Source: Microbacterium sp. 5K110 (GTDB lineage: Bacteria; Actinomycetota; Actinomycetes; Actinomycetales; Microbacteriaceae). From it: 34,880 nucleotides of DNA. Shown here piece by piece: positions 22,735-31,070 of the stretch. Position numbers and translations under genes: made by a program. The stretch's first letter is position 1. Each line of letters opens with the position of its first letter. The notes under the pieces were generated by a model. That model had not been told where the DNA came from and searched no databases. It worked only from the letters and a program-made list of their open reading frames with translations. Where the stretch lies: contig NZ_VBUM01000033.1 in the NCBI RefSeq assembly GCF_005774735.1, positions 1 through 34,880 of the forward strand. The letters run 5' to 3'.

Positions 22735-23397
22735 CCCCTCGCCCTCGTCACCGGTGCCGCGCGCGCCGACAGCATCGCCGCCGGCATCGTTCCGCGGCTC
22801 ATCGCCGACGGCTGGGACGTCGTCGTGAGCGACCTGGACGCCGGCGATTTCCCGTGCGACCTGTCCGATCCGGTCGCGCCGACTCAGCTCATCGAGCGGG
22901 TCGCTCGCGAGCGCGGCACGCTGTCGGCGCTCGTCCTGAGCCACGCGCACGACGTGGAGTCCGGCATCCTGGACACGACCGCCAAGAGCTTCGACGCCCA
23001 CGTCGCCGTAAACGCGCGCGCGACGCTGCTGATGATCGCGGCGTTCGCCCGTCAGGCCGACGCCGTGGGCGGGGCGATCGTGGCGTTCACGAGCGATCAC
23101 ACCACCGGGAACCTCCCGTACGGAGCATCGAAGGGCGCGCTGGACCGCATCGTCATCTCTGCGGCGCGTGAGCTCGGCCCGCGGGGGATCTCGGCGAACG
23201 TCGTGAACCCGGGGCCGATCGACACCGGTTGGATGGACGATCGCACGCGGACGGAACTGACCGCGATGCACCCGCTCGGCCGCTCCGGTACGCCGAAGGA
23301 CATCGCCGCGATCACGTCGTTCCTGCTGTCCGAGGAGGGCCGCTGGATCAGCGGCCAGCTCCTCCACACCGACGGCGGTTTCTCGGCGCGGTTCTGA
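22732..23397 (+). CDS. SDR family NAD(P)-dependent oxidoreductase
   Basis: A 221-aa short-chain dehydrogenase. MPLALVTGAARADSIAAGI is the cofactor-binding loop, a variant of TGxxxGxG in which Gly is replaced at the second and third positions. DLDAGDFPCDLSD covers the second strand and the D of the adenine pocket. FTSDHTTGNLPYGASKGALD gives the catalytic Ser and the Y-x3-K pair. NVVNPGPIDTGWM and DGGFSARF at the end complete the fold, as in FabG-like enzymes. Because the usual NNAG is SHAH, substrate cannot be guessed. Confidence 0.9.
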   Translation: MPLALVTGAARADSIAAGIVPRLIADGWDVVVSDLDAGDFPCDLSDPVAPTQLIERVARERGTLSALVLSHAHDVESGILDTTAKSFDAHVAVNARATLLMIAAFARQADAVGGAIVAFTSDHTTGNLPYGASKGALDRIVISAARELGPRGISANVVNPGPIDTGWMDDRTRTELTAMHPLGRSGTPKDIAAITSFLLSEEGRWISGQLLHTDGGFSARF

Positions 23398-23408
23398 GCG
23401 TCCGCCTG

Positions 23409-24185
23409 TCACACCCCCACGAACACCGCCGCCGACACGACCCAGAACGTCAGCACGAACACGGTGTCGCGGCGGCGCCACGGCACGAGGTGCCGCTCGG
23501 TGCGGTCTGGGTGGGCGCCGAAGGCGCGGGCATCCATCGCGAGGGCGACGCGCTCCGCGTGGCGGATGGCCCCGGCCAGTAGCGGCACGACGTAGCCGAG
23601 CCAGCGCGCGGGGGCCGAGAACCAGCCGTCGCGGGCTCCGCGCACGCGGTGCGCCTGGCGGATGACGTCGAGTTCGTGTCCGAAGCGGGGCACGAACCGG
23701 ATCGCCGCGAGCGCGGCGTAGCCGACGCGGTACGGCACCCGCAGCTGCTGCACGAGCGCGCGCACGAGGTCGGTGCCCGCGGTGGTGAGGCCGCCGATGA
23801 ACGCGAGCGTCATGATCGCGGCCAGCCGCAGACCGGTCGCGAGGCCGATGGTGAGCGCCCCGTCGGTGAGGGCCCAATCGCCGATGCGCAGCACCGCGGT
23901 CGTGGCATCCGTCCGTTCCGGGTCGATCCACAGCGCGAAGCCGAGCCCCACCACGACCACCGACGCCGGTACCACGACCCCGAGGAGCACGAGTACGCGC
24001 GGTGTCAGACGCGCACCGACGAGCAGCACCGCGTAGGCGAGCACGAGGAACGCCACCGGTGTGACGAGGTCGCGGACGAAGACGAGGGCGAGTATCGCCG
24101 GCAGCGCCGCCACGATCTTGGCGAGCGGGTTCAGCGCCCCGAGGAACGCCCCGCGTGCGACGGGGGCCGCCGCCAGGACGGTCAC
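23409..24185 (-). CDS. ECF transporter T component (EcfT/YkoC-like)
   Basis: A 258-aa integral membrane protein with five to six helices. The cytosolic coupling helices carry QAHRVRGARDG and AMDARAFGAHPDR, variants of the two Ala-Arg-Gly signatures through which EcfT contacts the ATPases. GTG 24185 overlaps the stop of the double-ATPase gene (GTGA), so the two are co-translated. In ECF transporters the T component links the ATPases to a small S component that binds a vitamin. The nearest S component here is at 30519-31070, not next door. Confidence 0.92.
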   Translation of the reverse strand: MTVLAAAPVARGAFLGALNPLAKIVAALPAILALVFVRDLVTPVAFLVLAYAVLLVGARLTPRVLVLLGVVVPASVVVVGLGFALWIDPERTDATTAVLRIGDWALTDGALTIGLATGLRLAAIMTLAFIGGLTTAGTDLVRALVQQLRVPYRVGYAALAAIRFVPRFGHELDVIRQAHRVRGARDGWFSAPARWLGYVVPLLAGAIRHAERVALAMDARAFGAHPDRTERHLVPWRRRDTVFVLTFWVVSAAVFVGV

Positions 24186-25930
24186 CGGTCGCTCCCGGGC
24201 AGGTCGCGCATCCGCCGGATGCCGGCGAGTTCCGGATGCCGTTCGAGCCCGGCGAGCGCGGCACGCAGGGGCGGTGCGTGCAAGCCCGTGCGGGCGAGAA
24301 GGGCGACGTCGGCGAACACCTCGTCGGCGGGGCCGTCGGCGGCGAGGCGTCCGGCATCCATCACGAGCATGCGATCGGCGTGCTCCGCGACGAGCTGCAT
24401 GTCGTGGGTGACGACGATGATCGTCGTGCCCTCCGCGCGCAGATCATCGAGGAGCGAAAGGAGTTCGTCGGCGCGGGCGCGGTCCTGACCGAACGTCGGC
24501 TCGTCGAGCACCAGCACGCGGGCGCCGCCGACGAGCGCGGTGCCGACCGACAGGCGCCGCTTCTGCCCGCCCGAGAGCAGGAACGGGTGAACTTCAGCCT
24601 TGTCCGCGAGGGCGAAGCGCGTCAGGACCTCGTCGGTCTTCCGTCGCACCTCGTCGTCGCGGAGACCCTGACGCCGCAGTCCGTGCGCGATCTCGTCGAA
24701 CACCGTGGTCGCGACGAACTGGTGCTCGGGGTTCTGGAAGACGAAGCCCACGCGGCGGGCGAGGTCGCGCGGCGACGCCCTCCGCACATCGATCCCGTCG
24801 ATGCGCACCGCGCCCCGCGGCGGGCGCCGCACGCCCGCGAGAGCCTGCACGAGGGTCGTCTTGCCCGAGCCGTTGGCCCCGACGACGGCGACGAACTCGC
24901 CCGCCGCGATGTCGAGATCGATCCCGTGCAGCACCGGCGTGCGTCCGCGCGCGACGCGCAGGTCGCGCACCCGCACGAGCGTCTCGCGGTTCACGGGCGG
25001 CGACGAGTGCGGAGGGACGGATGCCACAGCGGGCCGCGCCGTGGCCCCGAGGGCGGCGCGCAGCTCGCCCGGGGTCAGCGGCAGCGGGTGGATCGCGTAT
25101 CCCGCGCGGCGCAGGCGCAGGGCCGCGAGCGTCGCGGTCGGCAGCCACACGCCGAGCGCGTGGAGGTCCTCGGCACGATCGCGCAGCACCGCGTCGACGT
25201 CGCCGTCGGCGACCACTCGCCCCGCGGAGTCGAGCGCGACGACCCGGTCGACCAGTCCCATCGCGGCATCCAGGTCGTGCTCGATCAGCACGATGGAACG
25301 GTCGCCCGCGGCGACGACGTCGCGGAGCGCCGCGTAGACGTCGTCGACCCCGGTGGGATCGAGGGTCGCGGTCGGCTCGTCGAGGACGAGGAGCGGAGAT
25401 CCCATAGCCAGGGCGGTCGCGATCGCCAGGCGCTGCCGCCCGCCGCCCGAGAGGACGTCGGGGGAGTCATCGCGTCGCTCCCACAGCCCGACGCGGCGCA
25501 GTGCCGCCTCGGCCCGGGCGAGCACCTCGGCGACGGGGAGCCGCAGGTTCTCGGGCCCGAAGCACACCTCGTCGAGCACGCTGCCGGTGATGAGCTGCGC
25601 GTCGGGGTCCTGGAACACCATCGCGACCGTCTGCGCGAGCTCGGCGACCGGTGAGGTCGCGGCATCCCGTCCGCCGACGGTCACCGTCCCCGACACCTCC
25701 GCGGGAACCGCGTGGGGGATGAGCCCGTTCATCGCCAGGCCGAGCGTGGATTTGCCGGAACCGCTCGGACCGAGCACGAGGACGACCTCACCGGGGTGCA
25801 CGTCGAGGCTCACATCGGCGGGGGTGGCGCGGTCGGCGTCGAGGTGCGTGATCGCGACGTTCCGCAGGCGCAGGAGGGCGTCGACGCCCGTGCGGGGCGC
25901 CGCGGCGGTCGGGTGCGGGTGGGTGGTCAC
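24182..25930 (-). CDS. ECF transporter double ATPase (EcfA-A', YkoD-like)
   Basis: A 582-aa protein with two ABC domains. Domain 1 has Walker A GPSGSGKST (Lys60), signature LSGGGRQRLAIATALAMG and Walker B LLVLDEPTATLD. Domain 2 has Walker A GANGSGKTT (about 357), signature LSGGQKRRLSVGTALVGG and VLVLDEPTFGQD. This fused layout is that of YkoD, which with YkoC (T) and YkoE (S) imports thiamine or its pyrimidine. GTG 25930 has ACAGGACAG in front. It is the first gene of the remaining operon; a DtxR-like box overlaps its probable promoter. ATP hydrolysis residues all look intact. Confidence 0.93.
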   Translation of the reverse strand: MTTHPHPTAAAPRTGVDALLRLRNVAITHLDADRATPADVSLDVHPGEVVLVLGPSGSGKSTLGLAMNGLIPHAVPAEVSGTVTVGGRDAATSPVAELAQTVAMVFQDPDAQLITGSVLDEVCFGPENLRLPVAEVLARAEAALRRVGLWERRDDSPDVLSGGGRQRLAIATALAMGSPLLVLDEPTATLDPTGVDDVYAALRDVVAAGDRSIVLIEHDLDAAMGLVDRVVALDSAGRVVADGDVDAVLRDRAEDLHALGVWLPTATLAALRLRRAGYAIHPLPLTPGELRAALGATARPAVASVPPHSSPPVNRETLVRVRDLRVARGRTPVLHGIDLDIAAGEFVAVVGANGSGKTTLVQALAGVRRPPRGAVRIDGIDVRRASPRDLARRVGFVFQNPEHQFVATTVFDEIAHGLRRQGLRDDEVRRKTDEVLTRFALADKAEVHPFLLSGGQKRRLSVGTALVGGARVLVLDEPTFGQDRARADELLSLLDDLRAEGTTIIVVTHDMQLVAEHADRMLVMDAGRLAADGPADEVFADVALLARTGLHAPPLRAALAGLERHPELAGIRRMRDLPGSDR

Positions 25931-25961
25931 GGCTGTCCTGTCGGCGAGGACTCCAGTCTAT

Positions 25962-25980
25962 TTAGGTGGGCCTTACCCGA
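25962..25980. promoter_or_regulatory. DtxR/IdeR-like iron box upstream of the ECF genes
   Basis: TTAGGTGGGCCTTACCCGA agrees with the consensus TWAGGTWAGSCTWACCTWA at 15 of 19 positions by hand comparison. It overlaps the probable -35/-10 region of the ATPase gene (TAGACT at 25960-25955 on the minus strand as -10). Control by an iron-dependent DtxR/IdeR repressor is inferred. Confidence 0.5.
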
Positions 25981-26192
25981 GCGTTCGACGTCTCGATATC
26001 GAACCGAGGGGCGTGGCCTTCGTGAAAACGCAGCGCGACTAGGGCGAATGGGGGCGATATCGGTGGCGGCCCCGTGAAGGCGGTCACTAGCAAGGAACAT
26101 GCACCGCGGGCTACCCCGAGCCCGTCGTTATCGACCGACGTCGGCGCCTTGCACGAGGCGCTGTCAGCCGCACCCAACGACAAGGACATGCC

Positions 26193-27644
26193 GTGATCGC
26201 CAGCAACGACTCCGAGAACGTGACGGGATTCGACCAACTAGCGTCCCCCCTCCCCCCCGCTGGACATGACGCGGGACTGATTCCGCGTCGGACGATCATT
26301 CAGGGCGCGGCCTGGACGATTCCGGCCGTAGCTCTCGCAACCGCAAGTCCCGCGTACGCGGCATCGGGCAACCAACTCGCATTCACGCAGGTGCCGTTCG
26401 ACACGCCCGCATGCAGCCCCACCGACAGTGCCCTCGTTCTCCGTCTGAGCGGCGCCTCCAATGTCGGGGCATTGGTCCAGTTGTCGCTTCCGGCTGGCTG
26501 GTCGTGGGCGAGTGGGAGCGGAAGCTTCCTCACCGATTCGAACGGCGATGTGACCGTACCGGCTGGTCAGATCATCGCGGGACCAAAGCTGGGCACGATC
26601 GCCGCGACCTATGGCTCCGGGTCGACGACCGTCACAACCGCGACCGACCTTGCGGTTGTGAGCAGGGGTTCGATGCAATACTTCGGATTCATGCCCCCGG
26701 ATCTCTCGGTACCTTCAGCAATCAATTCGGACTTCGTGCGCGTCTACGCCAATTGGAACAGCGTGCTCGCGCTCAAAGCGAATGGTGAGTTGTGGGTTTG
26801 CTACGACAGTGGCGCCTGGACGCAGGTGGCTTCGGGTGCTGACCTCGGTGCCAATCAGGCGGCTTTTATCGTCGATTCGGACGTGCAAAAAGCAATCTGG
26901 ACGTCAGGTGGCGAGCTATACCTGGGTGGCGTGAAGGTGGCCCTTCCGGGTGGCTCGAATGCAGGTTTTGTGCGTGTCGCCGGTGGAGCCGGAACGGCCG
27001 TGGCGGCCAAATCCGACGGCGAGATATGGAAGTGGTCGAAGGTCGACGGGTGGTCCTTGCTCGGCTCCAACGGACTGTCTGGGCCTGAACAAATGGCGTG
27101 CCTGACAGCCGCCTCCGAGTCGGTCGTCTGGATCAAGGGGGGATCCGTGTACATCGATTCGATTCCAGCCGACATTCCATCGGCTGATAACAGTGAGTTC
27201 CGCCAAATCGCGGCCGGAAGAGGGCGGACTGCCTCTGACAGCGGAGTCGTCGCGGTGAAGGCCAATGGGGACGTGTGGCGTTTCAATGGGTCGACGTGGG
27301 CAAAGATTGGAAGCAATGCTGAGGTCGGGCCAGGTAAGCTCGCCTACATCAGGAATTCGCCGTACGTCGTTGCTTGGTGGATATCCGGGGGTGTGGTCAT
27401 GCGTGAAAACGGCAGCCAGTTCCCATCGGCGGCCGAGAATCACGACATCATACGAATAATCCAAAATGGACCGGTTGCAATGGTTCTACGGAGGGACGGG
27501 GTGGGGTTCCGTTGGTATGACGGCGGTCAGGCTTTTGCCACTAACGTCTCTTCCGGGCTGAACCAGGGTGCACGCGCCCTCAACTCGACTTCATCGGCGG
27601 GGCTTTCGCCCGCCTACTTCATTCAGAACGCAGAGAGCTGCTGA
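26193..27644 (+). CDS. Tat-exported protein with four repeats of about 75-80 residues, function unknown
   Basis: A 483-aa secreted protein. Residues 1-56 are a Tat signal: twin arginine at 32-33 in IPRRTIIQGAAWTIP, ending ASPAYA. Residues 60-155 form an Ig-like or beta-rich region (LPAGWSWASGSGSFLTDSNG). Residues about 177-252, 253-329, 330-411 and 412-483 are four related repeats. Each starts near FVRV and has a K.NGE.W strand (LALKANGELWV, VAAKSDGEIWK, VAVKANGDVWR), then a W..GG.VY strand (IWTSGGELY, VWIKGGSVY, AWWISGGVV) and a Pro-Ser end. The layout suggests a beta-propeller. No membrane anchor or sortase motif; it ends in Cys. Codon usage has more A/T than neighbours. GTG 26193 follows AAGGA. 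Confidence 0.85.
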   Translation: MIASNDSENVTGFDQLASPLPPAGHDAGLIPRRTIIQGAAWTIPAVALATASPAYAASGNQLAFTQVPFDTPACSPTDSALVLRLSGASNVGALVQLSLPAGWSWASGSGSFLTDSNGDVTVPAGQIIAGPKLGTIAATYGSGSTTVTTATDLAVVSRGSMQYFGFMPPDLSVPSAINSDFVRVYANWNSVLALKANGELWVCYDSGAWTQVASGADLGANQAAFIVDSDVQKAIWTSGGELYLGGVKVALPGGSNAGFVRVAGGAGTAVAAKSDGEIWKWSKVDGWSLLGSNGLSGPEQMACLTAASESVVWIKGGSVYIDSIPADIPSADNSEFRQIAAGRGRTASDSGVVAVKANGDVWRFNGSTWAKIGSNAEVGPGKLAYIRNSPYVVAWWISGGVVMRENGSQFPSAAENHDIIRIIQNGPVAMVLRRDGVGFRWYDGGQAFATNVSSGLNQGARALNSTSSAGLSPAYFIQNAESC

Positions 27645-27672
27645 CTCCGTTCAGCACGCGCGAAGTCGCGGT

Positions 27673-27711
27673 GTCCCGGGCCACATTCGTAGCATCGGCG
27701 TGGCCCGGGAC
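27673..27711 (+). terminator. Hairpin after the repeat-protein gene
   Basis: GTCCCGGGCCAC (27673-27684) pairs perfectly with GTGGCCCGGGAC (27700-27711) across a 15-nt loop, 29 bp after the stop. No U-tract follows. It isolates the repeat-protein gene from the phosphoesterase operon. Confidence 0.75.
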
Positions 27712-27757
27712 GGACTGACGACAGTCGGTCAGGGTCCTGGCGCTAGCAAGCCGCGAT

Positions 27758-29614
27758 GTGGATCGCGCGCTCTGGACGGCCGAATTGCGCGAACGGTACA
27801 TTCGAGGTTCCTCCGCCCGAACGGACGATCTCGTGACCGGTCTCTCCCGCCGTCAGTTCCTGCACGCCACCGCCGCCGCTGCCGCCGCGACGGGGCTCGG
27901 GTTCGACTTCCTCGCGCCGCAGCTCGCGCGCGCGGCGACCCTCTCGGCCGACATCCCGTCGACGCTGCTCCAGACGATCCGGCGAGGCCCCGTCCTGTCG
28001 GGCAAGTACCGCACGCTCACCACCGGGCCGGGGGAGCCGTACGTCCCGCGCATCGACGTGCTGCGACGCTCCCCGTCGCCCGCGCGCACCACGGCCCGCC
28101 GCTCGCTGCTGTACCTCGGCCACCTGTCCGACCTGCACGTCATCGAGGCGCAGTCGCCGGGCCGCATCGAGCCGATGATCGTGCAGGACCACTCGGCGTG
28201 GGGCTCGGCCTTCCACCCGCAGGATCCGCTGAGCCCGCACGCGACGGCGGCGATGGTGCAGGCGTTCTCGGACGCCCGGTACAGCCCTCTCACGGGCGCG
28301 CCGATGAGCGCGGCGATCGTCACCGGCGACAGCGCCGACATGCACTCGCACCTCGAGCTCCGCTGGTACATCGACCTCATGGACGGTCTCGCCGTCGACC
28401 CGGCCACCGGCGGTCCCGAGTGGCAGGGCGTCCAGGCCTGGAGCGAGGCGACCTGGGCGTACCGTCCCGGCGACCCGAGCGGTGGGGACTTCGGCGACTA
28501 CGGCTTCCCGCGCCTGCCCGACCTCCTCGCGCAGGCGATCGCGCAGCCGGTGAAATCCGTGGGCCTTCCCGCGCCCTGGTACGCCGTGTACGGCAACCAC
28601 GACACGCTCCTGCTCGGAACGTTCGACATCAGCCCGCAGCTGCGCGCACTCGCGGTCGGCGCCCGCAAGTCGTACACCCTGGATGCCACGGCGTCCACGG
28701 CCCTCGAAGGCTGGGCCGCGGGCACGAGCGTCCTCGCGCAGGTCCTCGCCGCTCTCGGATTGGCATCCGGGGGTCCGGGGTTCAAGGAGGTCACGGCCAA
28801 CCCCGAGCGCTACCTGTTCGAGCAGCGGGACTTCATGGCCGAGCACTTCCGGACGGAGCCCACGCCCGGACCCGTCGGCCACGGCTTCACCGCGCACAAC
28901 CTCGCCTCGGGCGAGACGTGGTGGCAGGCCGACCTCAGCCCGCGGGTGCGCGCGTTCGGACTCGACACGTGCAACGCCGTCGCCGGGCCCGACGGTGCGG
29001 TGCCCGAGTCGCAGATGCGGTGGCTGCGCGCGCAGCTCGAGATCGCGCAGCGCGACCAGGTGCTGGCGCTGATCTTCAGCCACCACAACAGCCTCACGCT
29101 CGAGAACCGCGCGACCCGACCGGGGGTGGACGAGAAGCTCTACGGGGCCGACGAGTTCGTGGCGATGCTGCTGGAGTTCCCCGTCGTCGTCGGGTGGCTC
29201 AACGGCCACACGCACTTGAACCAGATCCTCGCGCATACGAACGAGAAGAGCGGCTTCTGGGAGATCACGACGGCGTCGTGCATCGACTTCCCCCAGCAGC
29301 AGCAGGTCGTGGAGATCGTCGACAACCGCGACGGCACGCTCTCGCTCTTCACGACGGTCCTCGACCACGCCTCACCTGCGGTCCCCGGGAACTCGGGATC
29401 CGTCGCCGACCTGGCATCCCGCAGCCGCGAGCTCGCCGCCAACGACTGGGCCGAGACGCCGCTCATGCGCCGCGGCTCGCCGCTGGACCGCAACACCGAG
29501 CTGCTGCTGCCGGCGCCGTTCGACCTCTCGGTGATCACCGACGCGCAGCTCGAGGCGCAGCACGTCACCGAGCGCGCGCGGATCCTCGCGTACGAGAAGG
29601 AGCGGGGGCTGTGA
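27758..29614 (+). CDS. TIGR03767 family metallophosphoesterase, Tat-exported
   Basis: A 618-aa calcineurin-like phosphoesterase of the TIGR03767 (PPA1498) family. The Tat signal is at about residues 29-60: GLSRRQFLHATAAAAAATGL. The metal ligands are in LGHLSDLHVIEAQ, VTGDSADMH, VYGNHDTLL, FSHHNS and GWLNGHTHLN. It probably acts outside the membrane on an unknown phosphoester. GTG 27758 has no clear ribosome binding site; GTG 27833 (VTGLSRR) is an alternative. Its stop overlaps the lipoprotein start (GTGA). Confidence 0.92.
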   Translation: MDRALWTAELRERYIRGSSARTDDLVTGLSRRQFLHATAAAAAATGLGFDFLAPQLARAATLSADIPSTLLQTIRRGPVLSGKYRTLTTGPGEPYVPRIDVLRRSPSPARTTARRSLLYLGHLSDLHVIEAQSPGRIEPMIVQDHSAWGSAFHPQDPLSPHATAAMVQAFSDARYSPLTGAPMSAAIVTGDSADMHSHLELRWYIDLMDGLAVDPATGGPEWQGVQAWSEATWAYRPGDPSGGDFGDYGFPRLPDLLAQAIAQPVKSVGLPAPWYAVYGNHDTLLLGTFDISPQLRALAVGARKSYTLDATASTALEGWAAGTSVLAQVLAALGLASGGPGFKEVTANPERYLFEQRDFMAEHFRTEPTPGPVGHGFTAHNLASGETWWQADLSPRVRAFGLDTCNAVAGPDGAVPESQMRWLRAQLEIAQRDQVLALIFSHHNSLTLENRATRPGVDEKLYGADEFVAMLLEFPVVVGWLNGHTHLNQILAHTNEKSGFWEITTASCIDFPQQQQVVEIVDNRDGTLSLFTTVLDHASPAVPGNSGSVADLASRSRELAANDWAETPLMRRGSPLDRNTELLLPAPFDLSVITDAQLEAQHVTERARILAYEKERGL

Positions 29615-29958
29615 GGCGGTCTCTGTTCGCGCTGCCGCTGGTGGCGGTCATCGCGCTGACCGGCTGCTCCCAGGTCGCTGCGATCGCCCCCGTGGGCGGC
29701 AACCACCTCACCGAGGTGCGTTTTGCCACCATCGACGTGCTGCAGCAGAAGGGCATCGCGCTCGAGGCGGTGCCGACCTGCACCCGCGCCGACGACGGCG
29801 CGATCTCGTGCGCCGGTACGACGGCCGACGGTGCCCCGGTCACGGCCACCTCGCCGTCGACCGACCCCGACAGCTTCACCGTCACGGTCGACTCCGACAC
29901 CGTGTTCACCGGCAGCGTCAGCGCCGTGATCGACCAGGCCGCGGGGGTCGCCCCGTGA
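29611..29958 (+). CDS. Small lipoprotein downstream of the phosphoesterase
   Basis: A 115-aa lipoprotein: signal MRRSLFALPLVAVIA then lipobox LTGC (Cys about 19). The mature part is beta-rich (VRFATIDVLQQKGIALEAVP, ISCAGTTADGAPVTATSPS) with two further Cys. GTG 29611 overlaps the phosphoesterase stop and has AAGGAG eight bases upstream. Its own stop overlaps the next GTG. Function unknown; it may assist the phosphoesterase at the cell surface. Confidence 0.85.
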   Translation: MRRSLFALPLVAVIALTGCSQVAAIAPVGGNHLTEVRFATIDVLQQKGIALEAVPTCTRADDGAISCAGTTADGAPVTATSPSTDPDSFTVTVDSDTVFTGSVSAVIDQAAGVAP

Positions 29959-30522
29959 GGCGCGCGCTCCTCATCACGGCCGTCGTGCTCGGGAACGCCG
30001 TCGTGCAGGCGCTGTGCGTGATCCCGGGGCTGACGCCCGCGGCATCCCTCGTCTTCCTCGGTCTGCTGGCCGTTTCGGTCGCGGCCCTCGTCGCAGCCGC
30101 CACGGCGCTCGTCGTCCTGGTCGGCGCTGCGGGCCCGCGCCGCCCGCGAGTGCTCCGGGCGCTCGCGGCCGTGGTGGTCGGGCTCGTCGTCGTGGGCGCG
30201 CTCGCGGTCGCGTCGTCGGCGACCCTGGTGCCCTCGCTGATCGTCGCGGTCGTGATCGTCTTCACCGGCGGGAAACCCGGATGCCACGGCGTGGAGCGGC
30301 CTGCGGGCGTTCGCGTGGCATCCGGTTCGGGCCGTGCTGCTCGCCGTGGTGACCGCGCTGGCGATCGGGGTGCTCGTCGTGGCCGCGCTGCTGCTCGGCT
30401 TCTTCGTGACCGGGTGGCTCGGGTCGTTCGCGACGTGGGCGGTCGTCGGTGCGGTGGCCGCCGTGCTCGCCCGGGCCTGGGCGCGGCTCGCGGTGCACCC
30501 CCGGCGCGTGCGGGTCGCCTAG
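29955..30522 (+). pseudogene. Membrane protein gene interrupted by a +1 frameshift
   Basis: GTG 29955 overlaps the lipoprotein stop (GTGA). The first 106 codons encode three membrane helices (MRRALLITAVVLGNAVVQAL, LVFLGLLAVSVAALVAAATA, ALAAVVVGLVVVGALAVASS) and reach VIVFTGG. There the frame turns into Arg-rich nonsense. Dropping one A from AAA at 30273-30275 restores FTGGNPDATAWSGLRAFAWH and two more helices (AVVTALAIGVLVVAALLLGF, TWAVVGAVAAVLARAW) up to TAG 30520-30522, a protein of about 188 aa. Either a real mutation or a sequencing error. Function unknown. Confidence 0.8.
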
Positions 30523-31070
30523 CGCCGCGACAACCCGCGCGCGACGCCGGCGCCGCGCAGGCCCGATCCGATCACGAGGCCCACGGCGGTCCACACGACC
30601 GGGCCCAGCACGCCGACGATGAGGTACGTGATCCGCGCCCACGGCGCGAGGGCGCCGATGTCGGCGGCGAACCACACCGCGACCGCGACGATCAGCCCGA
30701 TGATCACCGCGGAGACGAAGAAGCGCGCCGTCGCCCACACGCGGTAGCGGGTGAGAGCGGCGACGCCCTCCTGGATGCCGCCGAACAGGATCGCCGTGCC
30801 GAGGAACCGGAAGGTCCACTGCGGCGCCATCGCACTGGCCACGAGAGCCGCGAGAACGTGGGTCAGCAGCGCGACCCAGGGTCGACGCACCACCTGCTGC
30901 GCGATGATCCCGGGCAGCACGTGCGACCCGAGCACGAGGCCGTACGCCCACGGCGCGGTCGCCAACACCACGAGGGTCAGCCAGCCGGCCGCCCCGCCCA
31001 GGATGCCGGTTCCCACGCCGATCGCGGCGCACACGAGAAGGACCCGGGTGGAAAGACGCGAGGTCGACAC
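30519..31070 (-). CDS. ECF transporter S component, YkoE-like
   Basis: A 183-aa membrane protein with five or six helices: LLVCAAIGVGTGILGGAAGW, TLVVLATAPWAYGLVLGSHV, then LPGIIAQQVVRRPWVALLTH and FRFLGTAILFGGIQEGVAAL. This is the pattern of YkoE-type substrate-binding proteins of ECF transporters, linked in Bacillus to thiamine or hydroxymethylpyrimidine. Substrate here not proven. GTG 31070 lies six bases behind TACGCT (31082-31077), consistent with a leaderless mRNA. Its partners are probably the EcfA/EcfT genes 4.6 kb away on the same strand. Its stop shares CTAG with the plus-strand gene at 29955-30522. Confidence 0.85.
   Translation of the reverse strand: MSTSRLSTRVLLVCAAIGVGTGILGGAAGWLTLVVLATAPWAYGLVLGSHVLPGIIAQQVVRRPWVALLTHVLAALVASAMAPQWTFRFLGTAILFGGIQEGVAALTRYRVWATARFFVSAVIIGLIVAVAVWFAADIGALAPWARITYLIVGVLGPVVWTAVGLVIGSGLRGAGVARGLSRR

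Noticed and set aside
25931..26192. TPP riboswitch or coding gene between EcfA and the repeat protein
   Set aside because: No thi-box consensus in either strand and no frame with a plausible start; only the DtxR-like box and a short dyad.
30268..30280. Canonical -1 programmed frameshift at GGGAAAC
   Set aside because: The phase is wrong: reading frame is GGG AAA CCC, and the needed shift is +1, not -1.
26193..30522. Integrative element or IS carrying the repeat protein and phosphoesterase operon
   Set aside because: No integrase, transposase, tRNA, target duplication or terminal inverted repeats found; only composition and context support insertion.
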